A stretch of 64,000 nucleotides of DNA from Bilophila sp964538355 (GCA_964538355.1 CAZIFC010000008.1:6768-70767), one strand, 5' to 3'. Numbered from the stretch's first letter, positions 43,212 through 52,602 are shown. Notes: generated from the letters alone by a model not told the origin. A program made the numbers and translations.

Positions 43212-44489
43212 ATGGCCATTCGTTTTGAAACGCTTGCCGTCCACGGCGGGCAGCAGCCCGATCCGGCGGCTCTTTCCCGTGGCGTTCCGGTCCATCGGAC
43301 CAGCAGCTACCTGTTCAAGAGTTCCGAACATGCCGCGAACCTGTTCGGCCTTGCCGAGCCGGGGAATATCTACGGACGGCTGGGCAATCCGACGCAGGCG
43401 GTTCTGGAAGAACGCATGAGCCTGCTGGAGGGCGGCGTCGGGGCGTTGGCGTCTTCGTCCGGCACCTCCGCGATTTTTTCGACCATCATCAATCTGGCGA
43501 AGCACGGCGACGAGATCGTTTCGGCAAACAATCTGTACGGCGGCACGTTTACGCTGTTCAATGATATCCTGCCCCAGTTCGGCATTACGACGCGGTTTGT
43601 AAAGCCGCATGATTTCGCCAAGATGGAGGCTTCCATCAATGAGCGGACGCGGGCCTTGTATGTGGAGGCCATCGGCAACCCCGCGCTGGACGTGGCGGAT
43701 CTGGACGCGGTTTCAGCCATTGCCCGGCGGCATGGGCTGCCTCTGGTCGTCGACGCCACCTTCACGACACCGTTTTTGCTTCGGCCTTTCGAGCATGGAG
43801 CGGATATTGTGGTGCATTCGCTGACCAAGTGGCTTGGCGGGCACGGCACTGCGCTGGGCGGCATCGTGGTGGACGGCGGCAGGTTCGACTGGACGGATGC
43901 GCGGTTTGCCTTGTACGCAGAACCTGATCCCAGCTATCACAATCTCCGCTGGGGGCATGACCTGCCTGAAGGCTACCCGCCGTTCATCACGCGCATGCGG
44001 CTGGTTCCGCTCCGTAATCTTGGAGCCTGCATTTCGCCGGACAACGCCTGGATGATCCTTCAGGGGCTGGAAACCCTGCCCCTCCGCATGGAAAGGCATT
44101 GCGCCAACGCCTTGAAGGTGGCCTATTATCTGAAGCAGCACCCCAAGGCGGCTTGGGTGCGCTATCCGGGGCTGCCGGATGACCCCTCCCATTCTGTGGC
44201 CTGCCGGATGCTCCGCAACGGATTTGGAGGCATGGTGGTTTTCGGCATTCAGGGTGGTCAGGCGGCAGGGCAGCGGTTTATTGAACGGCTTGGGCTGTTT
44301 TCGCATCTTGCCAATGTGGGCGATGCGAAAAGCCTTGCGCTGCATCCTTCCAGTACCAGCCACGCCCAGCTGACGGAAGAACAGCAGCGCGACGCCGGGT
44401 TGCCGCCGGAACTGGTCCGCCTGTCCATCGGCATTGAGCATATCGATGACATCCTTGAGGATCTTGAACAGGCACTTGAGCGGGCCTAG
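43212..44489 (+). CDS. metY: O-acetylhomoserine sulfhydrylase (aminocarboxypropyltransferase)
   Basis: PLP enzyme making homocysteine directly from O-acetylhomoserine and sulfide. The 425-residue length matches the MetY class, which is longer than MetB or MetZ. Motifs are FETLAVHGGQQPDP, YGRLGNPTQAVLEERM, the VHSLTKWLGGHG lysine motif and LHPSSTSHAQL near the C-terminus. The ATG at 43212 has GGAGA upstream. With the acetyl-type MetA it gives a direct sulfhydrylation route, fitting a sulfide-producing cell. Confidence 0.95.
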   Translation: MAIRFETLAVHGGQQPDPAALSRGVPVHRTSSYLFKSSEHAANLFGLAEPGNIYGRLGNPTQAVLEERMSLLEGGVGALASSSGTSAIFSTIINLAKHGDEIVSANNLYGGTFTLFNDILPQFGITTRFVKPHDFAKMEASINERTRALYVEAIGNPALDVADLDAVSAIARRHGLPLVVDATFTTPFLLRPFEHGADIVVHSLTKWLGGHGTALGGIVVDGGRFDWTDARFALYAEPDPSYHNLRWGHDLPEGYPPFITRMRLVPLRNLGACISPDNAWMILQGLETLPLRMERHCANALKVAYYLKQHPKAAWVRYPGLPDDPSHSVACRMLRNGFGGMVVFGIQGGQAAGQRFIERLGLFSHLANVGDAKSLALHPSSTSHAQLTEEQQRDAGLPPELVRLSIGIEHIDDILEDLEQALERA

Positions 44490-44516
44490 ACGTTATACCG
44501 AAGGTTTGGGGGCATC

Positions 44517-44984
44517 ATGCGGTATTCGACCCGTACCCGGTATGGGCTGCGTTTTTTGATCAATCTGGCGGGACGCCCTGCCGGTTCCTGCGTGCAGCTT
44601 GCTGAAATAGCTCGTGAAGAAGGTGTTTCCGTCAAGTATCTCGAGCAGATTGTCCGCGTCCTGCGTCCGGAAGGCATTTTGCGTTCTTCCCGTGGGGCGC
44701 GGGGCGGCTACGCACTGGCAAAGGCTCCGGCAGACATCCGCATGAGCGAAATCTTTCTCCGGCTGGAGGGGCGCATAGCCCCGGTGGACTGCCTGTGCAG
44801 CGAAAACCCGTGCGGACGGGAGGCGTTGTGCTCCACACAGTGGTTCTGGAAGGCTCTGGATGAGAGAATGCGGGACTTTCTGGAAAGCGTAACCCTCGAT
44901 CAGTTCCTGGGGCGCGGACAGGGTGCGCTGCCCGGTGCTTGCCGGACATCGGACAGCGGGGCTGTTATGGGAGGCGAAACATGA
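44517..44984 (+). CDS. Rrf2-family regulator with cysteine cluster
   Basis: A 155-residue transcription factor. Winged helix at residues 1-70 (MRYSTRTRYGLRFLINLA, ARGGYALA wing), and a cysteine set Cys92, Cys94, Cys99, Cys105 comparable to IscR Cys92/98/104, so it may bind an Fe-S cluster. Located 27 bp after metY, it may control cysteine/methionine or Fe-S genes in response to sulfur or iron status; that is inference. Its TGA overlaps the ATG of the next gene. Confidence 0.88.
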   Translation: MRYSTRTRYGLRFLINLAGRPAGSCVQLAEIAREEGVSVKYLEQIVRVLRPEGILRSSRGARGGYALAKAPADIRMSEIFLRLEGRIAPVDCLCSENPCGREALCSTQWFWKALDERMRDFLESVTLDQFLGRGQGALPGACRTSDSGAVMGGET

Positions 44985-45601
44985 ATGGCGTGAGGAATTC
45001 TTTCCCGCGGTTGTTTTTTGCGTTGCTGTGCTTGTCTTTCCTGCTTGCAGGGGAACACACGGCGTTTGCCCGGAGGTTGTCTGCGCTGGACCTGTTTGCC
45101 CGGCTTCCGATCACCTTGTTTGAAAATACGCCGGAGGGCCTTTCCGAAGAGGAAAAGCTTCGCCTGATAGAAGTTGGCGAGAGCGAATTTTGGGAGGTGG
45201 AGCGGTTCGACGAAGACAGCTTTGTCTTGGTTTCGAGGCCCTTTGGAGAAACGAAGGTTTCCATGCGCGTCTTTCGCGGCGGCCCGTCCCTGATTGTCGC
45301 GCTGGGTTCGGATGACGGATCCGTCTGCGCGCTGGAGCTTTGGCAGGAAGATGCGACCGGGGGATTTGTTCCTGCCAACCCGCCGGAAGATCCCCTCATT
45401 TCCGATTTTCTGGCCCGGGGGCAACGGGTGCCGGCCGATGTGTCTCCGGCCTTCATGCTGTGTCTGGACGGCACTGCGCTGGAGGCCCGTCCGCTGTTCT
45501 GGGGCCAGATGGGACCTGTGGATGTCCCGGTGGCCCGCTCCGTGCGCTATGTCTGGAAGGCGGGAGGCTTTGAAAAAACGGTAAGCGACAAGTCGAAATA
45601 G
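44981..45601 (+). CDS. Exported protein of unknown function
   Basis: Not recognised. The 206-residue product has a signal peptide (about residues 1-30, ending AFA) and a soluble acidic domain with LPITLFENTPEGLSEEEK near its start and mixed beta-type segments after it. No cysteine cluster. The ATG overlaps the Rrf2 gene stop (ATGA) and has GGGAGG upstream, so expression is coupled to the regulator. An immediate role in the methionine pathway is not evident. Confidence 0.72.
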   Translation: MNGVRNSFPRLFFALLCLSFLLAGEHTAFARRLSALDLFARLPITLFENTPEGLSEEEKLRLIEVGESEFWEVERFDEDSFVLVSRPFGETKVSMRVFRGGPSLIVALGSDDGSVCALELWQEDATGGFVPANPPEDPLISDFLARGQRVPADVSPAFMLCLDGTALEARPLFWGQMGPVDVPVARSVRYVWKAGGFEKTVSDKSK

Positions 45602-45625
45602 GCCCTTTCCCGGCGTCATCCATAC

Positions 45626-45654
45626 TTGCCAACCTTGCATAGACGCTATAGTAT
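45626..45654 (+). promoter_or_regulatory. Predicted promoter of yajC-secDF
   Basis: TTGCCA, 17-bp spacer, TAGTAT, 78 bp upstream of yajC. A hairpin with T-run follows directly after the expected start site. Confidence 0.5.
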
Positions 45655-45665
45655 ATGGAGTTTGT

Positions 45666-45695
45666 GGCCCTGGACGTATCAGGGGCCGTGTTTTT
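45666..45695 (+). terminator. Hairpin with T-run between the exported-protein gene and yajC
   Basis: GGCCCTG pairs with CAGGGGCC (one bulge), followed by GTG and five Ts. It is either the terminator of the upstream gene or an attenuator inside the yajC leader. Confidence 0.65.
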
Positions 45696-45731
45696 GCTTT
45701 GTCCTCAAACCCCTTTTCCCAAGGAGGCCCT

Positions 45732-46073
45732 ATGTTTGCTTCTGTTGCCCACGCAATGGGTACGGCGGGCACCGGTCAGGCCGGTGGTGCTGACGCCCTT
45801 ATGCAGTTCGTCCCCCTGATTGCCATGCTCGCCATTTTCTACTTCCTGCTCATCCGTCCCCAGCAGAAACGCGCCAAGCAGCACAAGGCCATGCTGGAAG
45901 CGTTGAAGAAGGGCGATCAGGTTCTGACGACCGGTGGGCTTGTGGGCCGCATCGTGGACATCGACGGCGACATCCTTTCCCTTGATCTCGGCAACACTAC
46001 GGTGAATCTCGGCCGTGCCTATGTCGTGAGCGTGATGGATCCCCGTTCCAAGACTGTGAAGGAAGAGAAGTAG
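45732..46073 (+). CDS. yajC: Preprotein translocase subunit YajC
   Basis: Accessory of SecDF. The 113-residue protein has one membrane helix (about residues 30-50, LIAMLAIFYFLLIRPQQKR) followed by the conserved GDQVLTTGGLVGRI region. AAGGAGG lies 5 nt before the ATG at 45732. Heads the yajC-secD-secF group. Confidence 0.95.
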   Translation: MFASVAHAMGTAGTGQAGGADALMQFVPLIAMLAIFYFLLIRPQQKRAKQHKAMLEALKKGDQVLTTGGLVGRIVDIDGDILSLDLGNTTVNLGRAYVVSVMDPRSKTVKEEK

Positions 46074-46089
46074 CCTTCTTTTCCTTGTC

Positions 46090-46141
46090 GGCAGACATGC
46101 GCTTGCCGTATGGCCTGCGTATGTCTGCCTTTCTTCTTTTT
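46090..46141 (+). terminator. Terminator-like hairpin between yajC and secD
   Basis: A perfect 9-bp outer stem (GGCAGACAT with ATGTCTGCC) followed by a T-rich tract. It may reduce secDF relative to yajC expression. Confidence 0.75.
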
Positions 46142-46257
46142 GTGCGCGGAACATTTTCGCGCCGCGTGGCCAGCCGGAAGCCGGGGGCCTCGCCAACGTT
46201 GCGGCGTATCCGGCCGGGGGGCGGATGTGCCGAATCTGATGCTCTCAGGGGAACACC

Positions 46258-47844
46258 ATGAAATCGTTGAGTTGGCGGATAATCGTCTCGCTGCTGGTGC
46301 TGTTGGCCAGTATCATGTATGTATTGCCGAGCCTGCCGGGAATCGGCGGATCTTCGCTTGGGAAGATTTTGCCCGATGCGCGAATCAGCCTCGGGCTGGA
46401 CTTGAAGGGCGGGATGCATCTCACCCTCGGAGTGGACGTGGAGAAGGCCGTGATCAACTCCCTGTCGCTGACGGGGCAGGAGTTGCGTGCCTCGGCTTCC
46501 GAAAAGGGGATTACGGTTCTGCGTTCCCGTCTGACCCCGGACAACCGTCTGGAATTTCTTCTTCCCAGAGCGGAACAGCGGGCCGCGCTCGAAGAGCTGC
46601 TCTCCAAGAATTTTTCACAGCTCGCCGTTGACGCGCCCACGCCCGTGGAGTCCGGCGGCCTGCGCTTTGTCGCCACGTTCACGCCCGCAGCCAAGACCCA
46701 GATCGAGGACATGGCCCTTGATCAGGCCGTCCGCACGATCCGTAACCGTATCGACCAGTTCGGCGTTGCCGAGCCGGACATCCGCAAGCAGGCCGACTTC
46801 CGTATCCAGATCCAGCTTCCCGGCCTCACCGACTCCAAGCGCGCCATCCAGCTTGTGGGGCAGACCGCGCAGCTGACGTTCCATCTCGTGCGCGATGACG
46901 TGAACCCGCAGGGGCTGCTGCCTCCCGGTGTTGCGGTGTACCCGATGGTCACGGTCCGCCCCGACGGTTCGGTTTCCGAAAGCCAGATCGTGCTGGACAA
47001 GGAACCGCTCATGACCGGCGAAGACGTTTCGGACGCCCGTCCTACCTTTGACAGCCGCGACAACAAGCCGAGCGTGGGGCTTTCCTTCAATTCGCGCGGC
47101 GGCGCGATGTTCGAACGCATCACCGGAGAACACATCCACAAGCGCATGGCTATCGTGCTTGACGGCAAGGTGCACAGCGCGCCGACCATCCAGAGCAAGA
47201 TCAGCGGCGGCAAGGCGAGCATTACCGGCAGCTTTACGCCGACCGAAGCGCAGGACCTTGCCATCGTGCTCCGCGCGGGCTCGCTTCCGGCTCCGGTCAC
47301 CGTGCTTGAAGAACGTACCGTTGGCCCTTCCCTCGGCAAGGAATCCATCGAAAGCGGCATTCTCGCCGCTGCCGTGGGCGGTGCCGCCGTCATGGTCATC
47401 ATGCCGCTGTATTACGGCCTTGCCGGGCTGCTGGCCGACGTCATGCTGCTGTTTACCATCTCCATGCTGATGGCCGGCCTCGCCGCGTTTGGCGCGACCC
47501 TCACCCTGCCGGGCATTGCGGGCATCGTGCTGACCATCGGTATGTCGGTAGACGCCAACGTGCTTATCTTTGAACGTATCCGCGAAGAAATCCGCCAGGG
47601 GCTCAAACCGCTTGAGGCCGTTGCCGTGGGCTTTGATCGCGCTACCATATCCATCGTGGACTCCAACCTGACCACCATCATTGCCGCAGCCATCCTGTAC
47701 CAGTTCGGCACCGGCCCAGTGCGTGGATTTGCCGTAACCCTGAGCCTCGGTATCGTGGCCTCGATGTTTACGGCCATCTTTGTATCGCGCACGGCGTTCG
47801 GGCTGTGGCTTGGCGGGAACGACGGCAAGAAGCTCAGCATCTAG
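46258..47844 (+). CDS. secD: Protein translocase subunit SecD
   Basis: Proton-driven RND-type subunit that helps pull exported proteins across the inner membrane. The 528-residue protein has an N-terminal membrane anchor, a large periplasmic P1 region (DLKGGMHLTLGVD, RNRIDQFGVAEPDIRK), then five C-terminal hydrophobic segments with GMSVDANVLIFERIREE. It is followed 63 bp later by secF. Confidence 0.97.
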   Translation: MKSLSWRIIVSLLVLLASIMYVLPSLPGIGGSSLGKILPDARISLGLDLKGGMHLTLGVDVEKAVINSLSLTGQELRASASEKGITVLRSRLTPDNRLEFLLPRAEQRAALEELLSKNFSQLAVDAPTPVESGGLRFVATFTPAAKTQIEDMALDQAVRTIRNRIDQFGVAEPDIRKQADFRIQIQLPGLTDSKRAIQLVGQTAQLTFHLVRDDVNPQGLLPPGVAVYPMVTVRPDGSVSESQIVLDKEPLMTGEDVSDARPTFDSRDNKPSVGLSFNSRGGAMFERITGEHIHKRMAIVLDGKVHSAPTIQSKISGGKASITGSFTPTEAQDLAIVLRAGSLPAPVTVLEERTVGPSLGKESIESGILAAAVGGAAVMVIMPLYYGLAGLLADVMLLFTISMLMAGLAAFGATLTLPGIAGIVLTIGMSVDANVLIFERIREEIRQGLKPLEAVAVGFDRATISIVDSNLTTIIAAAILYQFGTGPVRGFAVTLSLGIVASMFTAIFVSRTAFGLWLGGNDGKKLSI

Positions 47845-47907
47845 CCTTCGGGCGGATCTGGCGTCCGTCGCCGTATCTGTAGCATTTAAGATACCAGGAG
47901 TTCTGGC

Positions 47908-49014
47908 ATGAGTTTTCAACTGTTCAGCAAGCAGACAAACATCGACTTCGTGGGCATGCGCCGCTATGCCTACGGGTTGTCTGCTCTTCTTCTTGTGGTG
48001 GGCATGGTCGCCATCCTTATGCACGGCGGGCTGCGCTACGGCGTGGACTTTGCGGGCGGTGCGGCGGTTCAGCTCCAGTTTGAAAAGCCGGTAGAGGACG
48101 AGGCCATCAAAAAATCATTGGCCGAGCTGGAACTTCCCGGCCTGGCCATCCAGCAGTATGGAGAAGACGGGCGCGACTATCTGATCCGCTTCTCCTCTTC
48201 CGCATTGAGCAGCGAGGGCATCCGCACAAGTGTCCTGTCCGCTCTGGAAAAGAGCTTCAGCGGCAACCCCGCCAGCATCCAGCGTCTGGAAATGGTCGGC
48301 CCCAAGGTTGGGGCGGATCTTCGGAACGCGGCTCTTGAGGCCATGTATTTTGCCATTCTGCTCATCACGGTGTACATCTCCGGGCGTTTCGAACAACGCT
48401 GGATGATCGCCGCAATCATGGCTGCCGCGCTCGGTTCCGCCATGTATGTGATGGGACTGGTGGGCATGGGCATGGTTTACCGCGTCGTGGGGGCACTGGC
48501 CCTGACGGTGTTCATCTCGTGGAAACTCAAGTTGAATTATGCCCTCGGAGCCATAGTCGGCCTTCTGCACGACGTGCTGATTACGCTGGGCTTGCTGGCG
48601 ATCATGGGCAAGGAAATCGATTTGAATATCATTGCCGCGCTGATGACGCTGGTGGGGTATTCGCTGAACGACACCATTATCGTGTATGATCGTGTCCGCG
48701 AAAACTTGCAGAACCAGTCGGAGGAAGCCCCCGAAGAGCTTCCCGTGATCATCAACCGAAGCGTGAACCAGACCCTCGGGCGTACGATCATGACCTCGGC
48801 CACGACCCTGATCGCGGCTCTCAGCCTGACCATTCTCGGCGGCGGAGCTATCCATGACTTCGCGTTGACGATGACGATCGGTGTTTTCATCGGTACGTTC
48901 TCTTCGGTTTTCGTTTCAAATCCGATCCTGCTGATGTTCGGCGACACCCGCCAGTACATGGTGGCGCGTAAAAAGGTGGAATACGAGCGTCCCGGCGAAC
49001 ACGGCGTCGTGTAA
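47908..49014 (+). CDS. secF: Protein translocase subunit SecF
   Basis: Partner of SecD. The 368-residue protein has GGLRYGVDFAGGAAVQLQF near the N-terminus, a short periplasmic domain and five C-terminal hydrophobic segments with SLNDTIIVYDRVREN and TLGRTIMTSATTLIAAL. AGGAG lies upstream of the ATG. Followed by a bidirectional terminator. Confidence 0.97.
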   Translation: MSFQLFSKQTNIDFVGMRRYAYGLSALLLVVGMVAILMHGGLRYGVDFAGGAAVQLQFEKPVEDEAIKKSLAELELPGLAIQQYGEDGRDYLIRFSSSALSSEGIRTSVLSALEKSFSGNPASIQRLEMVGPKVGADLRNAALEAMYFAILLITVYISGRFEQRWMIAAIMAAALGSAMYVMGLVGMGMVYRVVGALALTVFISWKLKLNYALGAIVGLLHDVLITLGLLAIMGKEIDLNIIAALMTLVGYSLNDTIIVYDRVRENLQNQSEEAPEELPVIINRSVNQTLGRTIMTSATTLIAALSLTILGGGAIHDFALTMTIGVFIGTFSSVFVSNPILLMFGDTRQYMVARKKVEYERPGEHGVV

Positions 49015-49105
49015 TATCCGGGAAGGGACGCCACGGCGTATTCCCACGGTTTCAAGTCCCTTTTCAGGGGAATCGGGTTTCTGAACCGTTCGTATGGCTT
49101 TCATC

Positions 49106-49139
49106 AAAAAGCGGAGAACTGCACAGTTCTCCGCTTTTT
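49106..49139. terminator. Bidirectional terminator after secF
   Basis: A perfect 15-bp stem (AAAAAGCGGAGAACT with AGTTCTCCGCTTTTT) and a 4-nt loop, serving secF and possibly the convergent CDF gene. Confidence 0.92.
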
Positions 49140-49387
49140 GTATGCCCTTGGAACTTGGCGGAAGCCGGGGAAAGGAGCCTTGCCGTACGCGGCAGCCCGC
49201 CAGCCCTCGCTTGCGATGATCCGGTTCGCTATCTCTATAACCGTCCGCAGGCACAGGAAAGCCTGAGAGGGGGAAGGGAGGAGGCGGTGCCTTCGGGGAT
49301 GTGAGAAGCCCGTCCGAGGCTCTGGAGGGATTTTTTTGGAGCGGACGGCTGGAGGGCGGGGAGCTTGCGGGCACCCCGCCCTTGTTT

Positions 49388-50839
49388 TTAGGCTTTGCCG
49401 GAAGGCATGACGATGAGCGCAGAGGGGTCCGTATGGATGAGGATGCGATCGAGCTTGGGGGCGCAGGTGCGGAGCCGGCGTTCCATGTTCGTGGCGATGT
49501 CGTGGGCCGCGGCGATGGAAAGATCGCCATCGACGGTGCAATGGAAGCTGACCAGCGGGGTTCCGCCCATATGGTTCAGCCGCAGATTGTGCACGTTGGA
49601 CACCATCGGGAACTCGGGAAGGATGCTGTCCACTGCGGCGCGGACATAGTGGAGATCCGCGTCAAAGGTCAGGTCGGTATCCGGCTTGCCGATGCGATCC
49701 TCGGGTTCGATGTGGGTTTCGATGCGCGTGGTGTTGAGGCGTTTCCCGAGAGCCTTTTCAAAGAGGACGACCCGCTCGTGGGCATCCCGGAGCGTCATTT
49801 CAGGAGCGGCTTCCACATGCAGAAAGACGAGAAGCCCCTCTTCCTGCTTGGAGAGGATGAGGTTGTGCACCGAAAGGCCGTGCGCCGCGGCGATGGCCCG
49901 CACCAGCTCAAGCATGGTTTCCGTCTCTTCCTGAGCCGGTTCCACATGTACGGTGATGTCGGCATCGGGAACAATCTCGTGGGCGATATCCTCGATGACG
50001 CAGGAAACGTCGTGCGCCGCGTCGAGGCGGAGGGTGGAGGGGGCCTCCACCGTAATGTCCATAAAGACATCCGCGCCGCTTTCCCGCACCCTGAGCTGGC
50101 GGACCCGGCACAGGGGAAGCTGTTTGGCAAGGGCCTGTTCCAGCATTTCCGTGTGTTCCTTGCCGCCTCCGTCAAGCAGGGTGGTGACGGCACGGCAGGA
50201 CAGCCGGAAGCCGACGACAACCACGATGCCGGAGACAAACAGCGCGGCGATGGCGTCCGCCATGTGCAGGATGCCCCGGAACGTGCTGCCCTGCGGCAGG
50301 TATTCGCTTGCCTGCACGCACAAAAGGCCGATGAGCACGACCCCGGAAGACCAGATGTCTGTCGTGAAGTGCAGGGCGTCGGCTTCCAGAGCCTGGCTCT
50401 TGTGCTTTTTCGCGACCCTGCGGAGCATCGCCGCACGGTTTACGTCCACGAGCAGGGACACGAGAATGATGCCGACACCCCACCACGAGGGGGTTATTTC
50501 CGGCGCGTTGAAGAAAAGGCGGTTTACGGCTTCATGGACAATCCAGCCGCAGGTGACAAGCAGGAGGATGGTTTCCGCCAGCGCGGAGAGGTTTTCCACC
50601 TTGCCGTAGCCGTAGGGGTGGGCCTTGTCTGCGGGCCGGGCGGCAATGCGGATGGCGAAAAAGGTGATGCCCGCCGCCACGAGATCGAGGCTGCTGTGCA
50701 GTGCCTCGGAAAGAATGCCGAGACTGTTGGTGGCGAGTCCGGCCCCCAGTTTGATGAGCGTGAGGAAGAGGGCCCAGAACAAAGAGGAAATCGCCGCATG
50801 TTTTTTTTCGGAATGGGCGTCGATATGCGCTTCTGTCAT
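49388..50839 (-). CDS. Cation diffusion facilitator with extended C-terminal domains
   Basis: Divalent-metal/proton antiporter in the inner membrane. The 483-residue protein has six hydrophobic segments (residues about 15-225). It shows HSSLD in the second (LSEALHSSLD) and HFTTD in the fifth (DALHFTTDIWSS), the tetrahedral metal site, and HPYGYGKVEN between segments. The cytosolic part is about 255 residues, long enough for three ferredoxin-like dimerisation domains. Each of the three has an IxVExx or HxHxEP-type strand (about 245-310, 315-385 and 400-475). Typical CDFs have one. Metal unknown; mntP next door hints at manganese. Confidence 0.9.
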   Translation of the reverse strand: MTEAHIDAHSEKKHAAISSLFWALFLTLIKLGAGLATNSLGILSEALHSSLDLVAAGITFFAIRIAARPADKAHPYGYGKVENLSALAETILLLVTCGWIVHEAVNRLFFNAPEITPSWWGVGIILVSLLVDVNRAAMLRRVAKKHKSQALEADALHFTTDIWSSGVVLIGLLCVQASEYLPQGSTFRGILHMADAIAALFVSGIVVVVGFRLSCRAVTTLLDGGGKEHTEMLEQALAKQLPLCRVRQLRVRESGADVFMDITVEAPSTLRLDAAHDVSCVIEDIAHEIVPDADITVHVEPAQEETETMLELVRAIAAAHGLSVHNLILSKQEEGLLVFLHVEAAPEMTLRDAHERVVLFEKALGKRLNTTRIETHIEPEDRIGKPDTDLTFDADLHYVRAAVDSILPEFPMVSNVHNLRLNHMGGTPLVSFHCTVDGDLSIAAAHDIATNMERRLRTCAPKLDRILIHTDPSALIVMPSGKA

Positions 50840-50892
50840 GATGACACTCCGGGAAAGGCCGCCTGAGGCGGCGGATTGCGAAAGAACCGGCG

Positions 50893-51471
50893 TCAGCTCA
50901 GGACGCCGTGCTCGTACAGGATTTTCAGGCCGATACCGATGAGGACACAGCCGCCGACAAGCTCCGCCCGGCGTCCGAAAAGATCCGCGTGGGACAGGCT
51001 CTTCCCGGCGAGCAGGCCGATGGCGGTGATAGCCGCACAGACTACGCCGATGAGGATGGACGGCCCCCAGACGTTCATGTTGAGCAGCGAGAAGGAAAGC
51101 CCCACCGCCAGCGCGTCAATGCTGGTTGCCACGGCAAGGATGATCAGCCTGCGCCCCCTGGTGGGATCAACGGTGCAGCTGTCCTCGTCGTTGCCGGAAT
51201 CATCGCCGCCGCCCCGGATCATGTTGCCGCCGATCCACGCGAGCAGGGCAAAGGCAATCCAGTGATCCCACGATTCGATAAAGCCGCGCACGGTCAGGCC
51301 CAGCATCCAGCCGATCACCGGCATGGCGAACTGGAAAAAGCCGAAGGTGAGGGAAAGGCGCAGAAAATGCGTCATGCGGACACGTTTGATGGCACACCCC
51401 GCGCATACGGCTACGGCAAAGGCGTCCATGGCCAGTGCCACGGCAAGGGCGAAAAGTTCTGGAAAGCTCAT
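50893..51471 (-). CDS. mntP: Manganese efflux pump MntP
   Basis: Exports Mn2+. The 192-residue protein has six hydrophobic segments. The two halves each carry the conserved motif, LAMDAFAVAVCAG in the first and ATSIDALAVGLSFS in the second. It has a short acidic cytosolic loop in the middle (GGGDDSGNDEDSC). No yybP-ykoY element is seen upstream, unlike many mntP genes. It lies 53 bp upstream of the CDF gene on the same strand. Confidence 0.93.
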   Translation of the reverse strand: MSFPELFALAVALAMDAFAVAVCAGCAIKRVRMTHFLRLSLTFGFFQFAMPVIGWMLGLTVRGFIESWDHWIAFALLAWIGGNMIRGGGDDSGNDEDSCTVDPTRGRRLIILAVATSIDALAVGLSFSLLNMNVWGPSILIGVVCAAITAIGLLAGKSLSHADLFGRRAELVGGCVLIGIGLKILYEHGVLS

Positions 51472-51593
51472 AGGTGTCAGGAAGGTTGAAGGTTGCAGAA
51501 AGCGATCCGGTTGTTGTGATGACTTCGGACCGCTCTGTCAACCTCGGAATGAAGGCGTCCGGCGGGATTTTTCGCCTCGCCGGACGTGTCGGT

Positions 51594-52427
51594 TCAGTGC
51601 ATGAAAAAGATGCCCGCGGCTACGAGGATAACGGCGGTCAGCTTGACGAGGGAAAACCTTTCTCCAAGGAACAGCACGGCAAGAAGCATCCCAAAGATGA
51701 CGGAGGTTTCGCGGAGGGCGGCGACCATGGCGATGGGGGCCTTGGTCATCGCCCACAGCGCGACGCCGTAGGAGCCGAGGCTGCATAGCCCGCCGAACAG
51801 CCCGATTTTCCAGCGGCTGATAAAGTAGGGAACGTAGGTTTTGCGCTGGCGGAGCAGCAGGACGATGTTGATGGGGAAGGTGTTGATGACGTACAGCCAG
51901 CAGACGTAGCTTATGGGGTTTTCGCTGGCGCGGGCCCCGTAGCCATCAAACAGCGTGTAGCTCATGATGACAACGGCGGTGCCGATGGCGGCCAGAGCAC
52001 CGCCGGCGTTGAAGCGTCCGTGCTGGATGTTGTCCCGGGTAAGGGTGAGCACCCCCGCGCACAGGAACAGGATGCCGAGCCAGCCGGAAAGCGGCATGTC
52101 GTGCCCGGAAAGCAGCAGAAACAGCGAGGTCAGCAGCGGGGCTGTTCCGCGCATGATGGTATAGGCGAAGGACATGTCCACGTTTCGGTAGGCCGCCGCG
52201 ATGCACAGGTAGTAGGCGATGTGCACCGTGCAGGAGCCCAGAAGATAGGGCAGACTTTCGGCGGCGGGCAGCGGCAGGAACGGGACGATGAAAAAGACCC
52301 CTACACCGCCTCCGAAACAGTTGAGACCCGTCTCGTAAAGCTTGTTTGAGCCGCCCTTGATAACGGCATTCCATGAGGCATGAAGCAACGCGGCCAGCAA
52401 TATGAGAAGAATGATTCCGAAAGACAT
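51594..52427 (-). CDS. EamA/DMT-family transporter
   Basis: Inner-membrane drug/metabolite-type exporter with two EamA repeats. The 277-residue protein has about ten hydrophobic segments; LLHASWNAVIKGG near the start and LRETSVIFGMLLAVLFLGER in the second repeat are family-like. ATG at 52427 is chosen; the upstream in-frame TTG lacks a ribosome site. Substrate unknown. It lies 122 bp upstream of mntP on the same strand. Confidence 0.85.
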   Translation of the reverse strand: MSFGIILLILLAALLHASWNAVIKGGSNKLYETGLNCFGGGVGVFFIVPFLPLPAAESLPYLLGSCTVHIAYYLCIAAAYRNVDMSFAYTIMRGTAPLLTSLFLLLSGHDMPLSGWLGILFLCAGVLTLTRDNIQHGRFNAGGALAAIGTAVVIMSYTLFDGYGARASENPISYVCWLYVINTFPINIVLLLRQRKTYVPYFISRWKIGLFGGLCSLGSYGVALWAMTKAPIAMVAALRETSVIFGMLLAVLFLGERFSLVKLTAVILVAAGIFFMH

Positions 52428-52550
52428 GGCGTCCACCCTATGTTTTTTGAGCCGGACGCTAGCGGGAAACAAGTCGACTGTATACCGTGCTTTTTCTCCC
52501 TAAAAAGGGGAGTGTAACGTTTTTTTGAAAGAAAATAACCGATTAACAGA

Positions 52551-52602
52551 CAGAAAAAACATGGGCAAAAATTTTTTGGAGAAAAAAGCCCATGTTCTTT
52601 TT
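52551..52602. terminator. Hairpin terminator after the carbonic anhydrase gene
   Basis: AACATGGGC pairs perfectly with GCCCATGTT, flanked by A- and T-rich tails on both sides. It works at least for the minus-strand carbonic anhydrase. Confidence 0.75.
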
